From JARRON01 sp037383845 (GTDB taxonomy: Bacteria > Pseudomonadota > Gammaproteobacteria > Steroidobacterales > XN24): a DNA stretch of 35,011 bases. Positions 7,478 through 17,281 of this stretch are shown piece by piece. A program made the position numbers and the translations under genes. The notes under the pieces are model-generated. The model was not told the origin of the DNA. It searched no databases and saw only the letters and a list, made by a program, of their open reading frames with translations. Location of the stretch: assembly GCA_037383845.1 (NCBI GenBank), contig JARRON010000019.1, positions 1-35,011 on the forward strand, written 5' to 3'. The first letter of the stretch is position 1. Every line of letters begins with the position of its first letter.

Positions 7478-8137
7478 TCAGGCAGCGTCCTTTGGACTGC
7501 CCATGCCGGACTTGATGCCCCAGTGGATCAGGGCGACGTTCACCGGGTAGGCCGCGATGAGGCCGGCGGAAAGGGAAACATAGAGCGCCGTCCAGAATAG
7601 CGGTTCGTTCATGTGGGCGCGCCCGCCCAGCCAGAGGCCAATGCCGATGGCGGTTGCCTCCATGACGACGATACTGGCTGTCTCGCTGATGGCCGTATCC
7701 TTGACGGCCTGTCCGAAGGGAGCCCCCTCCTGCAGCATCGGGCCGAGGGTGAGCGCGAACCCGAACAGGTACGCGAGGCAGAACGTCACAACGGAAGCCC
7801 AGGTATTGCCGAGGGCAAGCATGCCCACGGCGATGACGATCCCGAGGATTTCCCCGATGCCGCAGCCCGAATAACAGTGGGCCACTGACCGAAAGCTCCG
7901 TCGCGCCAGCGTGTCCCTGGGGATCTCCTTGCGGCCCGCGTAGAAATACACCGCAAGCCCCAGGGGCCCGGAGTTGGCAACCGTCAGCACCCAGACGAAT
8001 TTCATGAGCGAAGGCAGGTGGCTGTTGTTTCGCCTCAGGTCCGCGATCAGGACGGCGAGGCAGGTGCCGGTCAGGAAGAGCCAGAGAGTGAGGAGCCAGC
8101 CCTGGCTCAGGAATTCATGGATCCCTGTCGGTTGCAA
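7478..8137 (-). CDS. DUF4396-like integral membrane protein
   Basis: 219 residues with about six hydrophobic helices. The central part carries HCYSGCGIGEILGIVIAVGM (about residues 87-106), matching my memory of the DUF4396 signature His-Cys...Gly-Cys...Gly at the start of a helix, followed by a helix pair and a TAISETASIVVMEA segment. The upstream part holds two helices and a basic loop (DLRRNNSHLP, AGRKEIPRDTLARRSF). The function of the family is unknown; metal or small-molecule transport has been guessed from the Cys/His pair. The start codon is TTG at 8137 with GGGAG about 5-7 bases upstream; the next ATG lies about 45 codons inside, within the conserved membrane part. It converges on the efflux operon. 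Confidence 0.75.
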   Translation of the reverse strand: MQPTGIHEFLSQGWLLTLWLFLTGTCLAVLIADLRRNNSHLPSLMKFVWVLTVANSGPLGLAVYFYAGRKEIPRDTLARRSFRSVAHCYSGCGIGEILGIVIAVGMLALGNTWASVVTFCLAYLFGFALTLGPMLQEGAPFGQAVKDTAISETASIVVMEATAIGIGLWLGGRAHMNEPLFWTALYVSLSAGLIAAYPVNVALIHWGIKSGMGSPKDAA

Positions 8138-8440
8138 GAACTCTCCCGGGTTGTCCTCTCAGATGCCACCCTCACCGACCGGAGCCGGCCGGGATGCGTC
8201 GTTCCCGCGGAGGCGCCGCAATGGCGGGTGGACGGTAAGAGCCTAGCAGGCTCGCCGGGAACTGCCCGGTGACGGCACCGACCGCGAGCAGCCAGCGTCG
8301 GCGTCATGCCCAATGAATACAGACATTTAAGAGTGATAGCTCCAATGCCTATGAGATATAGGCGAGCGCTGCCGATCCAGGGCCGGCACAGGCCCGGCCG
8401 GAGACCGGAGGGGATCCCGAAGTCGGGAGACCCGCCCTCC
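8138..8440. other. Spacer between frdB/sdhB and the DUF4396-like gene
   Basis: No gene is visible. An AT-richer patch at about 8310-8365 stands out in this GC-rich window and could hold the minus-strand promoter of the DUF4396-like gene, but no pair of boxes is convincing. A short hairpin (TCCCGA and TCGGGA with a 2-base gap, near 8414) lies after the iron-sulfur subunit gene without a T run. Confidence 0.25.
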
Positions 8441-9190
8441 TCAGGCTTTCTTCTTGCTGAACGCCGCGCCCAGCGCCTTGCGGCGCAGGTAGGCATAAAC
8501 CTCGAGGAGCGGCAGCTCCTTTGGGCAGACATCGTGACAGGCCATCAGGCCGATGCAGCCGAAAACGCCGTCCTCCGTTGAGACGACCTCGAACCAGTCC
8601 CCGTCTTCCCTGGCATCCCGCGGGTCCATCATGAAGCGGGCAATGCGGTTCATGCCCGCCGGCGCTACGAACTCCGGCCGGGTATTGGCTACGCCGCAGC
8701 TGGCCACGCAGCACCCGCACTCGATGCAGCGGTCGGCCTCGTAGATGGCCGCGGCCAGGTCGTCATCCATCCGTTCCTCTTCGGCCTCCGGATCGAATTC
8801 CCCGCTGGCCTCGATCCAGGCCCGGGAGCGTTCGACCATGCCCCGGAACCACTTCCCGGTGTCCACCGAGAGGTCCCCGATGAGTTCGAAAGCCGGCAGC
8901 GGGTGCAGGCGGATGGTGCTGTCCAGATCCGCCGTGAGGGTCTTGCACCCCAGCGCGGGCCGCCCATTGGCCATCATTCCGCAGGAACCGCACACCGCGG
9001 AGCGGCAGGAGAAATCGAACTGCAGGTCAGGCGCGAATCGTTCCCGGATCTCGTTCAGCGCCAGAAACAGAGTCATGAAAGGCGTTTCTTCCAGCTTGAA
9101 GGTTTCCATCCGCGGGGCGTCGTTGGGATCCTGCGGGTTGTAGCGGAAGATCTCGAACTTCAGCTTCCGGCCTTTCGTATCCCCCTTCAT
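8441..9190 (-). CDS. Succinate dehydrogenase/fumarate reductase iron-sulfur subunit
   Basis: 249 residues, starting MKGDTKGRKLKF. It carries electrons between the flavoprotein and the haem/quinone subunit. The N-terminal plant-type ferredoxin domain has SCRSAVCGSCGMMANG and a fourth Cys in ALGCKT (C62, C67, C70, C82), ligating a [2Fe-2S] cluster. The C-terminal half has CIECGCCVASCG and CIGLMACHDVCP, which bind the [4Fe-4S] and [3Fe-4S] clusters. These match B-type enzymes such as Wolinella FrdB. I chose the ATG at 9190 because it overlaps the flavoprotein stop as ATGA; the upstream extension is Arg-rich and lies inside that gene. Third gene of a C-A-B operon. Direction of catalysis (succinate oxidation or fumarate reduction) is not shown by sequence. 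Confidence 0.93.
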   Translation of the reverse strand: MKGDTKGRKLKFEIFRYNPQDPNDAPRMETFKLEETPFMTLFLALNEIRERFAPDLQFDFSCRSAVCGSCGMMANGRPALGCKTLTADLDSTIRLHPLPAFELIGDLSVDTGKWFRGMVERSRAWIEASGEFDPEAEEERMDDDLAAAIYEADRCIECGCCVASCGVANTRPEFVAPAGMNRIARFMMDPRDAREDGDWFEVVSTEDGVFGCIGLMACHDVCPKELPLLEVYAYLRRKALGAAFSKKKA

Positions 9191-11151
9191 GATGCACCTC
9201 CGGTCGCCACCGCCGGCGCGCCGAACGCGCCGTGCCATGCCCCCGGCTTGAGCCGGGTCCCCATGTCCTCGCGGGTTTCCTGGCGGCCCTCTGCAGCCTG
9301 TTCAGGCATGACCCGGGCGTTGTACTCCTCCAGCGTCTCGGTCATTTCCACCCGTTCGTCGGAACCGTAGCCCCGGTGTCCGGGCGGCAGGTCCAGCAGG
9401 CCGACGGGCTCATAGCTCAGTTTCGGTACGGGACTGTCCGCCGGCCAGCGTGCAAGGGTGCGCTTGAGCCAGTCCCGGTCGTTGCGCAGCGGGAAATCGG
9501 TGCGCGAATGCGCGCCCCGGCTTTCCGTCCTCGCCAGCGCACCCATGGCGGTGACCAGGCCAAGCCGCAGCATGCCGGGCAGGCGCAACGCGAATGTCAG
9601 CTCAGGGTTCATTCCCGGGGAGCGGCTCCTCAGGACGGCCGTTTCTGATTCTTCCAGCAGGGTCGTGAGTTCGCTGACCGCAGCCTGAAGCTCGTCGCCG
9701 GTACGGAACACACCGAGCTTGCCCATCATGATGTCCGCCAGCCGGTCCCGAAGCTCATAGACGGTCGGGCCGTCTCCGGAGCGACCCAGCCAGGCGTCGA
9801 TGCGGCCCCGGGTCTCGCTCAGGAAACGCCCGGCAAGGGACAGGTCCGGGACCGCCACGCCGGCATCCAGGGCCCGCGTGATGTTCATTCCCACGACCCT
9901 TCCGGCCACCAGGGTCTCGGCCAGGCTGTTCCCGCCCAGGCGGTTGAAACCGTGCATGTCCCAGCAGGCGGCCTCGCCGACCGCGTACAGGCCGGACAGG
10001 CCGTAGGCCTCGCCGTCCTTGTTCACGCGGACGCCGCCCATCGAATAATGCTGCGTGGGCCGCACCGGGATGAGCTCCTCCCAGGGCTTGATGCCGAGGA
10101 AATCACGGCATATCTCGTAGACTTCCCGCAGCTTGGTGGTGAGGTGGGTCTCGCCGAGATGGCGGAGGTCCAGCCACAGGTGGGGCCCGTGGGGGCTGTC
10201 CACGCCGCGGCCGTCGCGGATCTCCGCCATCATGTGCCGGGACACCACGTCCCGGCTGGCCAGTTCCTGTTTCTCCGGCTCGAGCTCCACCAGGAAGCGG
10301 TCGCCCGAGGCGTTGAGCAGGTAGCCGCCGTCGCCGCGACAGCCCTCGGTCACGAGGATGCCGCTGGGCCACAGCCCCGTCGGGTGGAACTGGACCGCTT
10401 CCATGTTGCCAAGGGGCACCACGCCGGTGTCCATGGCGATGGAGGCGCCGGTGCCCTCGTTGATGGTGGCGTTGGTGGTGTACTTGCCATAAATCCGGCC
10501 GTGTCCACCGGTGGCGATGACGGTGGCCCGCGCGCCGATCACCTCGCAGCGGCCGGTGCGAAGGGAGCGGACCACGGCCCCGTGGCATCGCTCGCCGTCA
10601 TGGACCAGGGCCAGCGCCTCCATCCGGTCCAGGACCGTGATGCCGAGGCGGACCACCTGGCTGTCCATGGCGTACAGGGCCGCGTGGCCGGTCCCCGCAG
10701 CGGCGTAACAGGCCCGCCACTTGGCGGTCCCGCCGAAGTCGCGGTGCATGATGAGCCCGGCTTTTTCCTCCGGCTCATCGATCTCCACCTGCTTGCCCTT
10801 GATGTGGTAGGTGTTCCGGCCGGGCCGCACCCGGGTCCAGGGCACGCCGAAATAGGCCAGCTCACGCACGGCGACGGGGGCGTTGTCGGCGAAGATGCGG
10901 GCCACTTCCTGGTCGGCGCCCCAGTCGGAGCCGCGGACCGTGTCCAGGAAGTGAACATCCGGGTTGTCCCCGGCAGCCTTGACGCAGTTTCCCAGGGCCG
11001 CCTGCATCCCGCCCTGAGCGGCGCAGCTGTGGCTCCGCCGGGGCGGCACGAGAGACAGGATGATAACGTCGTGGCCGGCCGCAGCTGCCTCCATGGCGCA
11101 CCGCTCCCCCGCCAGCCCGGCACCGATTACGAGGACGTCCGTGGTTCTCAT
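9187..11151 (-). CDS. Succinate dehydrogenase/fumarate reductase flavoprotein subunit, B-type
   Basis: 654 residues, close to Wolinella FrdA. It interconverts succinate and fumarate with covalently bound FAD. Features: dinucleotide fold VLVIGAGLAGERCAMEAA near the start; RRSHSCAAQGGMQAALGN with His41 as the likely FAD attachment residue; capping-domain block GLIMHRDFGGTAKWRACYAA; substrate-site and FAD blocks such as AVQFHPTGLWPSGILVTEG, RPTQHYSMGGVRV and GFNRLGGNSLAETLVAGRVV; and a C-terminal helical domain with R-rich GAHSRTDFPLRNDRDWLKRT. The start ATG at 11151 overlaps the cytochrome b stop by four bases, and the end overlaps the iron-sulfur gene in the same way. Distinguishable from L-aspartate oxidase by the operon and from the methylmenaquinol type by the di-haem partner. 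Confidence 0.93.
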   Translation of the reverse strand: MRTTDVLVIGAGLAGERCAMEAAAAGHDVIILSLVPPRRSHSCAAQGGMQAALGNCVKAAGDNPDVHFLDTVRGSDWGADQEVARIFADNAPVAVRELAYFGVPWTRVRPGRNTYHIKGKQVEIDEPEEKAGLIMHRDFGGTAKWRACYAAAGTGHAALYAMDSQVVRLGITVLDRMEALALVHDGERCHGAVVRSLRTGRCEVIGARATVIATGGHGRIYGKYTTNATINEGTGASIAMDTGVVPLGNMEAVQFHPTGLWPSGILVTEGCRGDGGYLLNASGDRFLVELEPEKQELASRDVVSRHMMAEIRDGRGVDSPHGPHLWLDLRHLGETHLTTKLREVYEICRDFLGIKPWEELIPVRPTQHYSMGGVRVNKDGEAYGLSGLYAVGEAACWDMHGFNRLGGNSLAETLVAGRVVGMNITRALDAGVAVPDLSLAGRFLSETRGRIDAWLGRSGDGPTVYELRDRLADIMMGKLGVFRTGDELQAAVSELTTLLEESETAVLRSRSPGMNPELTFALRLPGMLRLGLVTAMGALARTESRGAHSRTDFPLRNDRDWLKRTLARWPADSPVPKLSYEPVGLLDLPPGHRGYGSDERVEMTETLEEYNARVMPEQAAEGRQETREDMGTRLKPGAWHGAFGAPAVATGGAS

Positions 11152-11948
11152 GGCGAGCCTCCCGTCACGAATCCCAGGGGCGGGGGTATGAGTCCGGCGA
11201 GTACCGCGAGAATCACAAGCCCCAGGCCGATGAACACCCAGAAGATGATTTTTTCGAGCCGGGCCAGGCTTTCCCGGGACATTCGCGACAGGGCGCCCCA
11301 CTTCACCGCGAGCCGGTAAAGACCGACGCCGGCGTGGAACTCCACGCATATCAGCAGCACCAGGTACATCCATACCAGGCCCGCCTGGGTGCGGGCCATG
11401 GAGATATCGGCCTGGATGCCTGCCCGGCCCGCCTCCGCGTCGAAGACGCCGGAGAAGATGTTCAGCATCATGAGAACGACGTGGAAGCTGCCGAAGACCA
11501 GGATCACCAGGCCGGTCCGGACCTGCCAGATCCACAGCCACGACTCCAGGTGAGGTCGCTCAGCGCCCTCCCCGCCCGACCAGTGGCGGGCGGAGGACTT
11601 CAGATCGCGGGCCACGGAGAAGTATCGCCGTCGTTCCCTCAGCTGGGCCGGAATCTTGCGCCCGGCGATCACGGCGTGGGCGACCAGCAGCACCAGGATG
11701 ATGGTGACCGTTGGCTGGGCGATCCAGTAGTCCTCCATGGCCGTCGCCACCCAGTCGAAGCCCCGGGTTCCCAGGAGAATCGACCCGACGAAGAACATGT
11801 GGCCCCACATGAATACGGCGAGCACCAGGCCGCTGAGGCCGCTCGCCAGCTCATAGAACAGTTGGCGGCGGGCTTCTGCCCGGACTGCCGGGCGGGGTCG
11901 GGCGTCGACGGACCGTGCCCGATCGAGAACGCGTGCAGCTTCGCGCAT
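11148..11948 (-). CDS. Di-haem cytochrome b subunit of B-type succinate dehydrogenase/fumarate reductase
   Basis: 266 residues, starting MREAARVLDRAR. It anchors the complex and passes electrons between quinone and the iron-sulfur subunit. Five membrane helices are visible (about 36-58, 77-97, 143-165, 190-211, 232-256). Four helix histidines fit the two-haem ligand pattern of Wolinella FrdC: H50 (MWGHMFF), H91 (VAHAVI), H156 (SFHVVL) and H205 (EFHAGV). ATG at 11948 was chosen because the hydrophilic start precedes the first helix; a longer frame to 12023 adds Cys- and Arg-rich residues of no known role. First gene of the operon, divergent from pckA, with 232 bases between them. Enzymes of this type can couple catalysis with menaquinone to the membrane potential. 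Confidence 0.9.
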   Translation of the reverse strand: MREAARVLDRARSVDARPRPAVRAEARRQLFYELASGLSGLVLAVFMWGHMFFVGSILLGTRGFDWVATAMEDYWIAQPTVTIILVLLVAHAVIAGRKIPAQLRERRRYFSVARDLKSSARHWSGGEGAERPHLESWLWIWQVRTGLVILVFGSFHVVLMMLNIFSGVFDAEAGRAGIQADISMARTQAGLVWMYLVLLICVEFHAGVGLYRLAVKWGALSRMSRESLARLEKIIFWVFIGLGLVILAVLAGLIPPPLGFVTGGSP

Positions 11949-12049
11949 GTGCAGACCATCCTGCCGGCACGGCCGGCCGATGAGGGCGTCCCGCGATGGT
12001 AGGCACGCCGGTCGTTGCAGCAAAACTGTGGTTTACCGCAAATTTTCGG

Positions 12050-12078
12050 CTGAGAAATGCGCCCCGGGCGGATATACT
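12050..12078 (+). promoter_or_regulatory. Candidate sigma-70 promoter of pckA
   Basis: CTGAGA (12050-12055, 4 of 6 to TTGACA) and TATACT (12073-12078, 5 of 6 to TATAAT) are separated by 17 bases. The ATG of pckA is about 100 bases downstream. No operator repeat is recognised. Confidence 0.45.
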
Positions 12079-12180
12079 TGCGGCTCTGCGGAACCCGACG
12101 CGCCCCGACGCCACGGGCGATCAGCCCTGTTGCGGTGCATCGCGCGATACACGAGCAAGATCCTGGAGGCGAAGACGATC

Positions 12181-13770
<1,590 letters not shown>

Positions 13771-13812
13771 CGGCGGGCCGCGGGGCGGGCCGTCCCGCGA
13801 CGCCCGGATGCT

Positions 13813-14739
13813 TCAGGCGCCGATCGCCTCCCGCATGCGCGCCCGCTGCCCGGCGTCCGGAAGCGGGCCGAAGCCGGCCTGCACGTTGTCGGCCACGTGC
13901 CGGGGATTGGAGGTGCCTGGAATGGCGCAGGTCACCGCGGGGTGGCCCAGCACCCACTTCAGGAAAAACTGGCCCCACGTGGCGCACTCCAGTTCCCGGG
14001 CGATCTCGGGCAGATCCCGGCCCCTGACCCGACCGAACACCTCGCCCCGCTCGTAAGGCCGGTTCACCATGACCGCGATCCCCAGCTCCCGGGCCAGGGG
14101 GAGCAGGCGCTGCTCCGCCGCCGGCGTGAGGATCGAATAGTTCAGCTGCACCCAGTCCGGTCGCGCTTCCCTCATGACCGTCTCCAGGTCATCGAAGGCG
14201 TCGGTCCGGTAGTGGGTGATCCCGGTGTAGCGGATTGTGCCTTCCTCCTTCCAGTCCCGGAGGGTCTCCATGTGCACTCTCCAGTCCACCAGGTTGTGAA
14301 CCTGCATCAGGTCCACGGTGTCCGTTCCCATCAGGGACATTGACTGCTTCATCTGGCGGATTCCCTCGTCCCGGCCCCGCGTCCATACCTTGGTGGCCAG
14401 GAAGGGCCTGGCGGGAAGGTCCGTCGTCGACATGAGCTGGCCCAGCACGGCCTCGGCCCGCCCGTACATCGGGGAGGTGTCGATTACCGTCCCGCCCCCT
14501 TCGAACAGTCGCAGGAGCACTTCCTTCAGCGAAGCCAGGACCTCCGGATCGCCGGCGACGTCGAACTGGTGGGCGGTTCCGAGGCCGACCACGGGGACGG
14601 CCTCGCCGCTGGAAGGGATGGCCCGGCGGCGCATGGCCTCGGCTGCGGCCAGGGGCGGGAAGACTCCGGCCAGGGCCAGGCCACCGGCAAGGCGCATGAA
14701 ATCGCGTCGGTCAGGGCGCTGAGGACGATCCGGGTTCAT
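13813..14739 (-). CDS. Aldo/keto reductase with a twin-arginine signal
   Basis: 308 residues. The N-terminus MNPDRPQRPDRRDFMRLAGG with a hydrophobic LALAGVFPPLAAAEA is a Tat signal (R11-R12, D-F-M), so the folded protein with its cofactor is probably sent to the periplasm. The TIM-barrel follows, with the aldo/keto reductase tetrad visible: D87 (VIDTSP), Y92 (MYGRAE), K117 (LATKVW), H148 (MQVHNL), and a C-terminal CAIPGTSNPRHVADNV block that binds NAD(P)H in the family. Substrate unknown. Start ATG at 14739 has AAGGAGG upstream. It overlaps the transporter gene upstream by 29 bases. Periplasmic NADPH supply is unclear, so another cofactor or a different role is possible. Confidence 0.85.
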   Translation of the reverse strand: MNPDRPQRPDRRDFMRLAGGLALAGVFPPLAAAEAMRRRAIPSSGEAVPVVGLGTAHQFDVAGDPEVLASLKEVLLRLFEGGGTVIDTSPMYGRAEAVLGQLMSTTDLPARPFLATKVWTRGRDEGIRQMKQSMSLMGTDTVDLMQVHNLVDWRVHMETLRDWKEEGTIRYTGITHYRTDAFDDLETVMREARPDWVQLNYSILTPAAEQRLLPLARELGIAVMVNRPYERGEVFGRVRGRDLPEIARELECATWGQFFLKWVLGHPAVTCAIPGTSNPRHVADNVQAGFGPLPDAGQRARMREAIGA

Positions 14740-16033
14740 GGTCGACAACCTCCTTATGGTGTTCGGCGATGCGGGCCTGGGCCCGGCCGAGGCGAAGCCC
14801 CGACCATAGCCAGGCGCCGGCGAGGGGGACGGCAACCAGCGCGACCGCGCCGGGACCCATCCCGGCGCCGGCCAGGCCGGCATAGAACCAGCCGCTGACG
14901 GCATCGCCCCCACGGTACACCACCGTATCAATGAAATTCTTCGCCTTGTATTTTTCCCGCGGGCTCACCACGGTGAACAGCATTTCCCGGGCGGGTCGCA
15001 GCACGGCGTAGTGAGCCGCCCGTCGGCCCACCTGCACCAGGACGAGCACGGCCAGGACCGGCAGCGCCCAGAGCGCCAGGAAACCCGCGACCATCAGCGC
15101 CGGCACCAGTGCAAGCGCCGCGCCCAGCCCCAGGCGCCGAACGAAGCGGCCCGTCAGGAACAGCTGCGTGGTCACGGCCAGTACGTTCACCGCCAGGTCC
15201 ATGCCCGCAAACACGCGGGTGCGTGCGGCGGAGTCAGCGAAGGCATCTGCCACGATCCGGGCCTGCTGGAAATACAGCACGGTGGCCACGGACGTGGTCA
15301 GCAGCATGAAGACCACCAGGCCCATGAGGTACCGGGAACGCAGGATCAGCGGCACGGCCTCGAAGATGCCTCCCCCGAGGCTCCGGTCCAGGCCGCGGCG
15401 GGAGACCCGCTCGCCCCGCCAGGCCAGCAGCCTCGACACGCAGAGGAGGGCCAGGCCGAGGAACCCGGCCGACAGCGGCAGCAGGTTCACCGGGCCCAGC
15501 ACGCCCGCCAGCCACGCTGTCAGCGCCGGCCCGGTACTCGCCCCTGCGCTGCCTCCCGCGGCAACGAAACCGAAGATCCGTGCCGCCTCGCCCCGGGTGC
15601 ACAGGTCTGCCATGAGGCTCCAGAACACCGAGACGATGAAGAGGTTGTAGACCGAGGTCCAGACGAAGAATGCCCGGGCCGGCCACGGGCTGTCCCCCGC
15701 GCCGTGGAAGAGGAAGAAAAAGACCACGAGATTGACGATGAAAAAGCCGTAGACCGCCGGCACGAGGCGACGTCGGGCCACGCGGCTGGAAAGCCAGCCG
15801 AAGGCCGGCACCGCCGCCAGCATCACCAGGAAAGTGGCGGTGAACAGCCACTGCAGCTGGTCGACGCCGCCGCGGATTCCCATCTCGTCCCGCAGCGGAC
15901 GCAGCACGTAGTAACCGGCCAGGAGGCAGAAGAAATAGCCCGCGCCCCACAGCGCCACGGGGATGTCGCTGCTCCGGCAGCCGATGACCCCGGCCAGCCT
16001 GTTCCGCAGGGGACTTGCCGGAACCGTGCTCAT
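14711..16033 (-). CDS. MFS-type transporter resembling ATP/ADP carrier (NTT/Tlc) relatives
   Basis: 440 residues with about 12 hydrophobic helices. The start of the first membrane pair, GYFFCLLAGYYVLRPLRDEM then GIRGGVDQLQWLF, is characteristic of bacterial proteins annotated as NTP/NDP exchange or ATP:ADP antiporter family members. Later ALRRPAREMLFTVVSP-like residues (VLRPAREMLFTVVSPREKYK) and KNFIDTVVYRGGDAVSGW also fit. In free-living bacteria these carriers rarely have a proven nucleotide substrate, so the function is open. The start ATG at 16033 lies 75 bases after the hydratase stop. The reading frame ends inside the next gene (29-base overlap), which suggests coupled translation with the aldo/keto reductase. 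Confidence 0.75.
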   Translation of the reverse strand: MSTVPASPLRNRLAGVIGCRSSDIPVALWGAGYFFCLLAGYYVLRPLRDEMGIRGGVDQLQWLFTATFLVMLAAVPAFGWLSSRVARRRLVPAVYGFFIVNLVVFFFLFHGAGDSPWPARAFFVWTSVYNLFIVSVFWSLMADLCTRGEAARIFGFVAAGGSAGASTGPALTAWLAGVLGPVNLLPLSAGFLGLALLCVSRLLAWRGERVSRRGLDRSLGGGIFEAVPLILRSRYLMGLVVFMLLTTSVATVLYFQQARIVADAFADSAARTRVFAGMDLAVNVLAVTTQLFLTGRFVRRLGLGAALALVPALMVAGFLALWALPVLAVLVLVQVGRRAAHYAVLRPAREMLFTVVSPREKYKAKNFIDTVVYRGGDAVSGWFYAGLAGAGMGPGAVALVAVPLAGAWLWSGLRLGRAQARIAEHHKEVVDHEPGSSSAP

Positions 16034-16108
16034 TCCGCGGCTGCCCGGTTGCAGGCTCCGCGGGGCAGGGACGACGGCGGCATGCCGGACACGGCCAGGG
16101 CAGGCCGC

Positions 16109-16987
16109 TCAGCGCGGGCCGGGAGCCGCGCCGGGCTTCCAGGTGCCTTTGAGGCAGGGCCGTTTGTTCCCTCCGGCGGTAAGCCAGAATTCCTGCTGAC
16201 CTGCGCCGCCCGGCGCGTCGGCGTAAAGCTGTGCCCGGGCGGGCAGGAACAGGGGCTTCAGAAAACGCACGTCCAGGACCGCGCCGCGACCGGGTGCGCC
16301 CCCCAGCAATCCCTGGCAGCGGGCGAGGCTCCACATCCCGTGGGCGATGGCGGCGCGGAATCCGAAGGGGCGCGCCAGGATGGCTGCCAGGTGGATGGGA
16401 TTGTAGTCGCCCGACACGCGGGCATAGCGGCGGCCGGTGTCGGCGGGGACGTCGAACTCCGCCACCTGGGGCGGCAGCTCCGCGGACCCTTCTCGCTGCG
16501 GGCGCCCCCGGCGGGGTCCCGGCGCAAGAAAGGTCATCGTCTCGCGCCACGCTGTTTTACCGGCGTGGGCAGCGTTCGTCACCAGGGTGAACTCCGCGCC
16601 GCGGTGGGTAATCCTGCCCTCCTCCAGGCGGCAGCTGAAAGCCAGCGTGGCGGTCTCCGGGATGGGCTCGAAGATCTCGATGACGTTGGCCAGGTGGACC
16701 AGGCCCGGGAGCCTCACCGGGAAAGCGCGATGCAGCAGCATGGCCATGTGCAGACCGCCGGTAAGGACATGGGGATAGGCGACGGGGAGCAGGCCGTCTT
16801 CCGGCAGCACGCACACTTCCCGGTAGCGGCTCAGGGCCGCGAGGTCGGCCACAGCGGCGTCCGCCGCGGCCTCTATTACGGGCACGTCCATGCCGTCAAT
16901 CAGGCGGCGGGGACGCCGGTCAACCAGACCCTTCAGGTAGGCCGGGCCGACCGCCGGGGGCGAGGGATACGCCAGCCGGACGGACAC
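16109..16987 (-). CDS. MaoC-like double-hotdog acyl-CoA hydratase family protein
   Basis: 292 residues. Two hotdog-like halves: the first (about 1-155) begins VSVRLAYPSPPAVGPAYLKG and carries no catalytic residues that I recognise; the second (about 175-292) has the hydratase-2 motif SGDYNPIHL (D194, N196, H199) and a later AIAHGMWSL. R-specific enoyl-CoA hydratases use the Asp/His pair to add water across the 2-enoyl bond. I chose GTG at 16987, seven bases after the ACBP stop; an in-frame ATG at 17056 would lie inside the ACBP gene and add unsupported residues. Next to an acyl-CoA-binding protein, a role in acyl-CoA metabolism is likely. Substrate not shown. Confidence 0.8.
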   Translation of the reverse strand: MSVRLAYPSPPAVGPAYLKGLVDRRPRRLIDGMDVPVIEAAADAAVADLAALSRYREVCVLPEDGLLPVAYPHVLTGGLHMAMLLHRAFPVRLPGLVHLANVIEIFEPIPETATLAFSCRLEEGRITHRGAEFTLVTNAAHAGKTAWRETMTFLAPGPRRGRPQREGSAELPPQVAEFDVPADTGRRYARVSGDYNPIHLAAILARPFGFRAAIAHGMWSLARCQGLLGGAPGRGAVLDVRFLKPLFLPARAQLYADAPGGAGQQEFWLTAGGNKRPCLKGTWKPGAAPGPR

Positions 16988-16994
16988 CGGAGCT

Positions 16995-17255
16995 TCAGGC
17001 GCCGAGGGACCGAACCTTCTCGACGTACCGTCGCATGGCGTCTTCCCGGCTGACACCCTTCAGGCCTTCCCAGGCCTCGAATTTCGCCCTCGCGACGAAA
17101 TCGAAGAACCCCGGCTTGTCGCCAGAAGCGTCACCCTCGGTGCCCTGCTTGTAGAGTGCGTACAGCGACAGCAGGTCGTCGTCGCTGGGCCGCTGGTCGA
17201 GCTTCTTGACGTCCTTGGCGGCCTGTTCGAACTCCGCAGCCAGATCCTTGCTCAT
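16995..17255 (-). CDS. Acyl-CoA-binding protein
   Basis: 86 residues, exactly the length of a lone ACBP domain, a four-helix cytosolic protein that binds long-chain acyl-CoA. Ligand residues known from bovine ACBP can be matched: Y32 and Y35 (LSLYALYKQGTEGD), K58 (ARAKFEAWEGLKG) and Y77 (REDAMRRYVEKV). A ribosome binding site (GGGAGG) precedes ATG at 17255. It begins 26 bases after ccmI and is followed by the MaoC-like gene, so it may be transcribed with both. ACBP is common in eukaryotes and scattered in bacteria. Confidence 0.92.
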   Translation of the reverse strand: MSKDLAAEFEQAAKDVKKLDQRPSDDDLLSLYALYKQGTEGDASGDKPGFFDFVARAKFEAWEGLKGVSREDAMRRYVEKVRSLGA

Positions 17256-17281
17256 CCTTCGCTTCCTCCCGGTGGTCGTCG

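Noticed and set aside
9952..11319. 455-codon plus-strand frame opposite the flavoprotein gene
   Set aside because: Shadow of a gene with clear FAD and substrate motifs; no motif of its own.
12045..12050. Alternative -35 box TTCGGC for pckA
   Set aside because: It lies 22 bases from TATACT, too far for a sigma-70 promoter; CTGAGA at 17 bases fits better.
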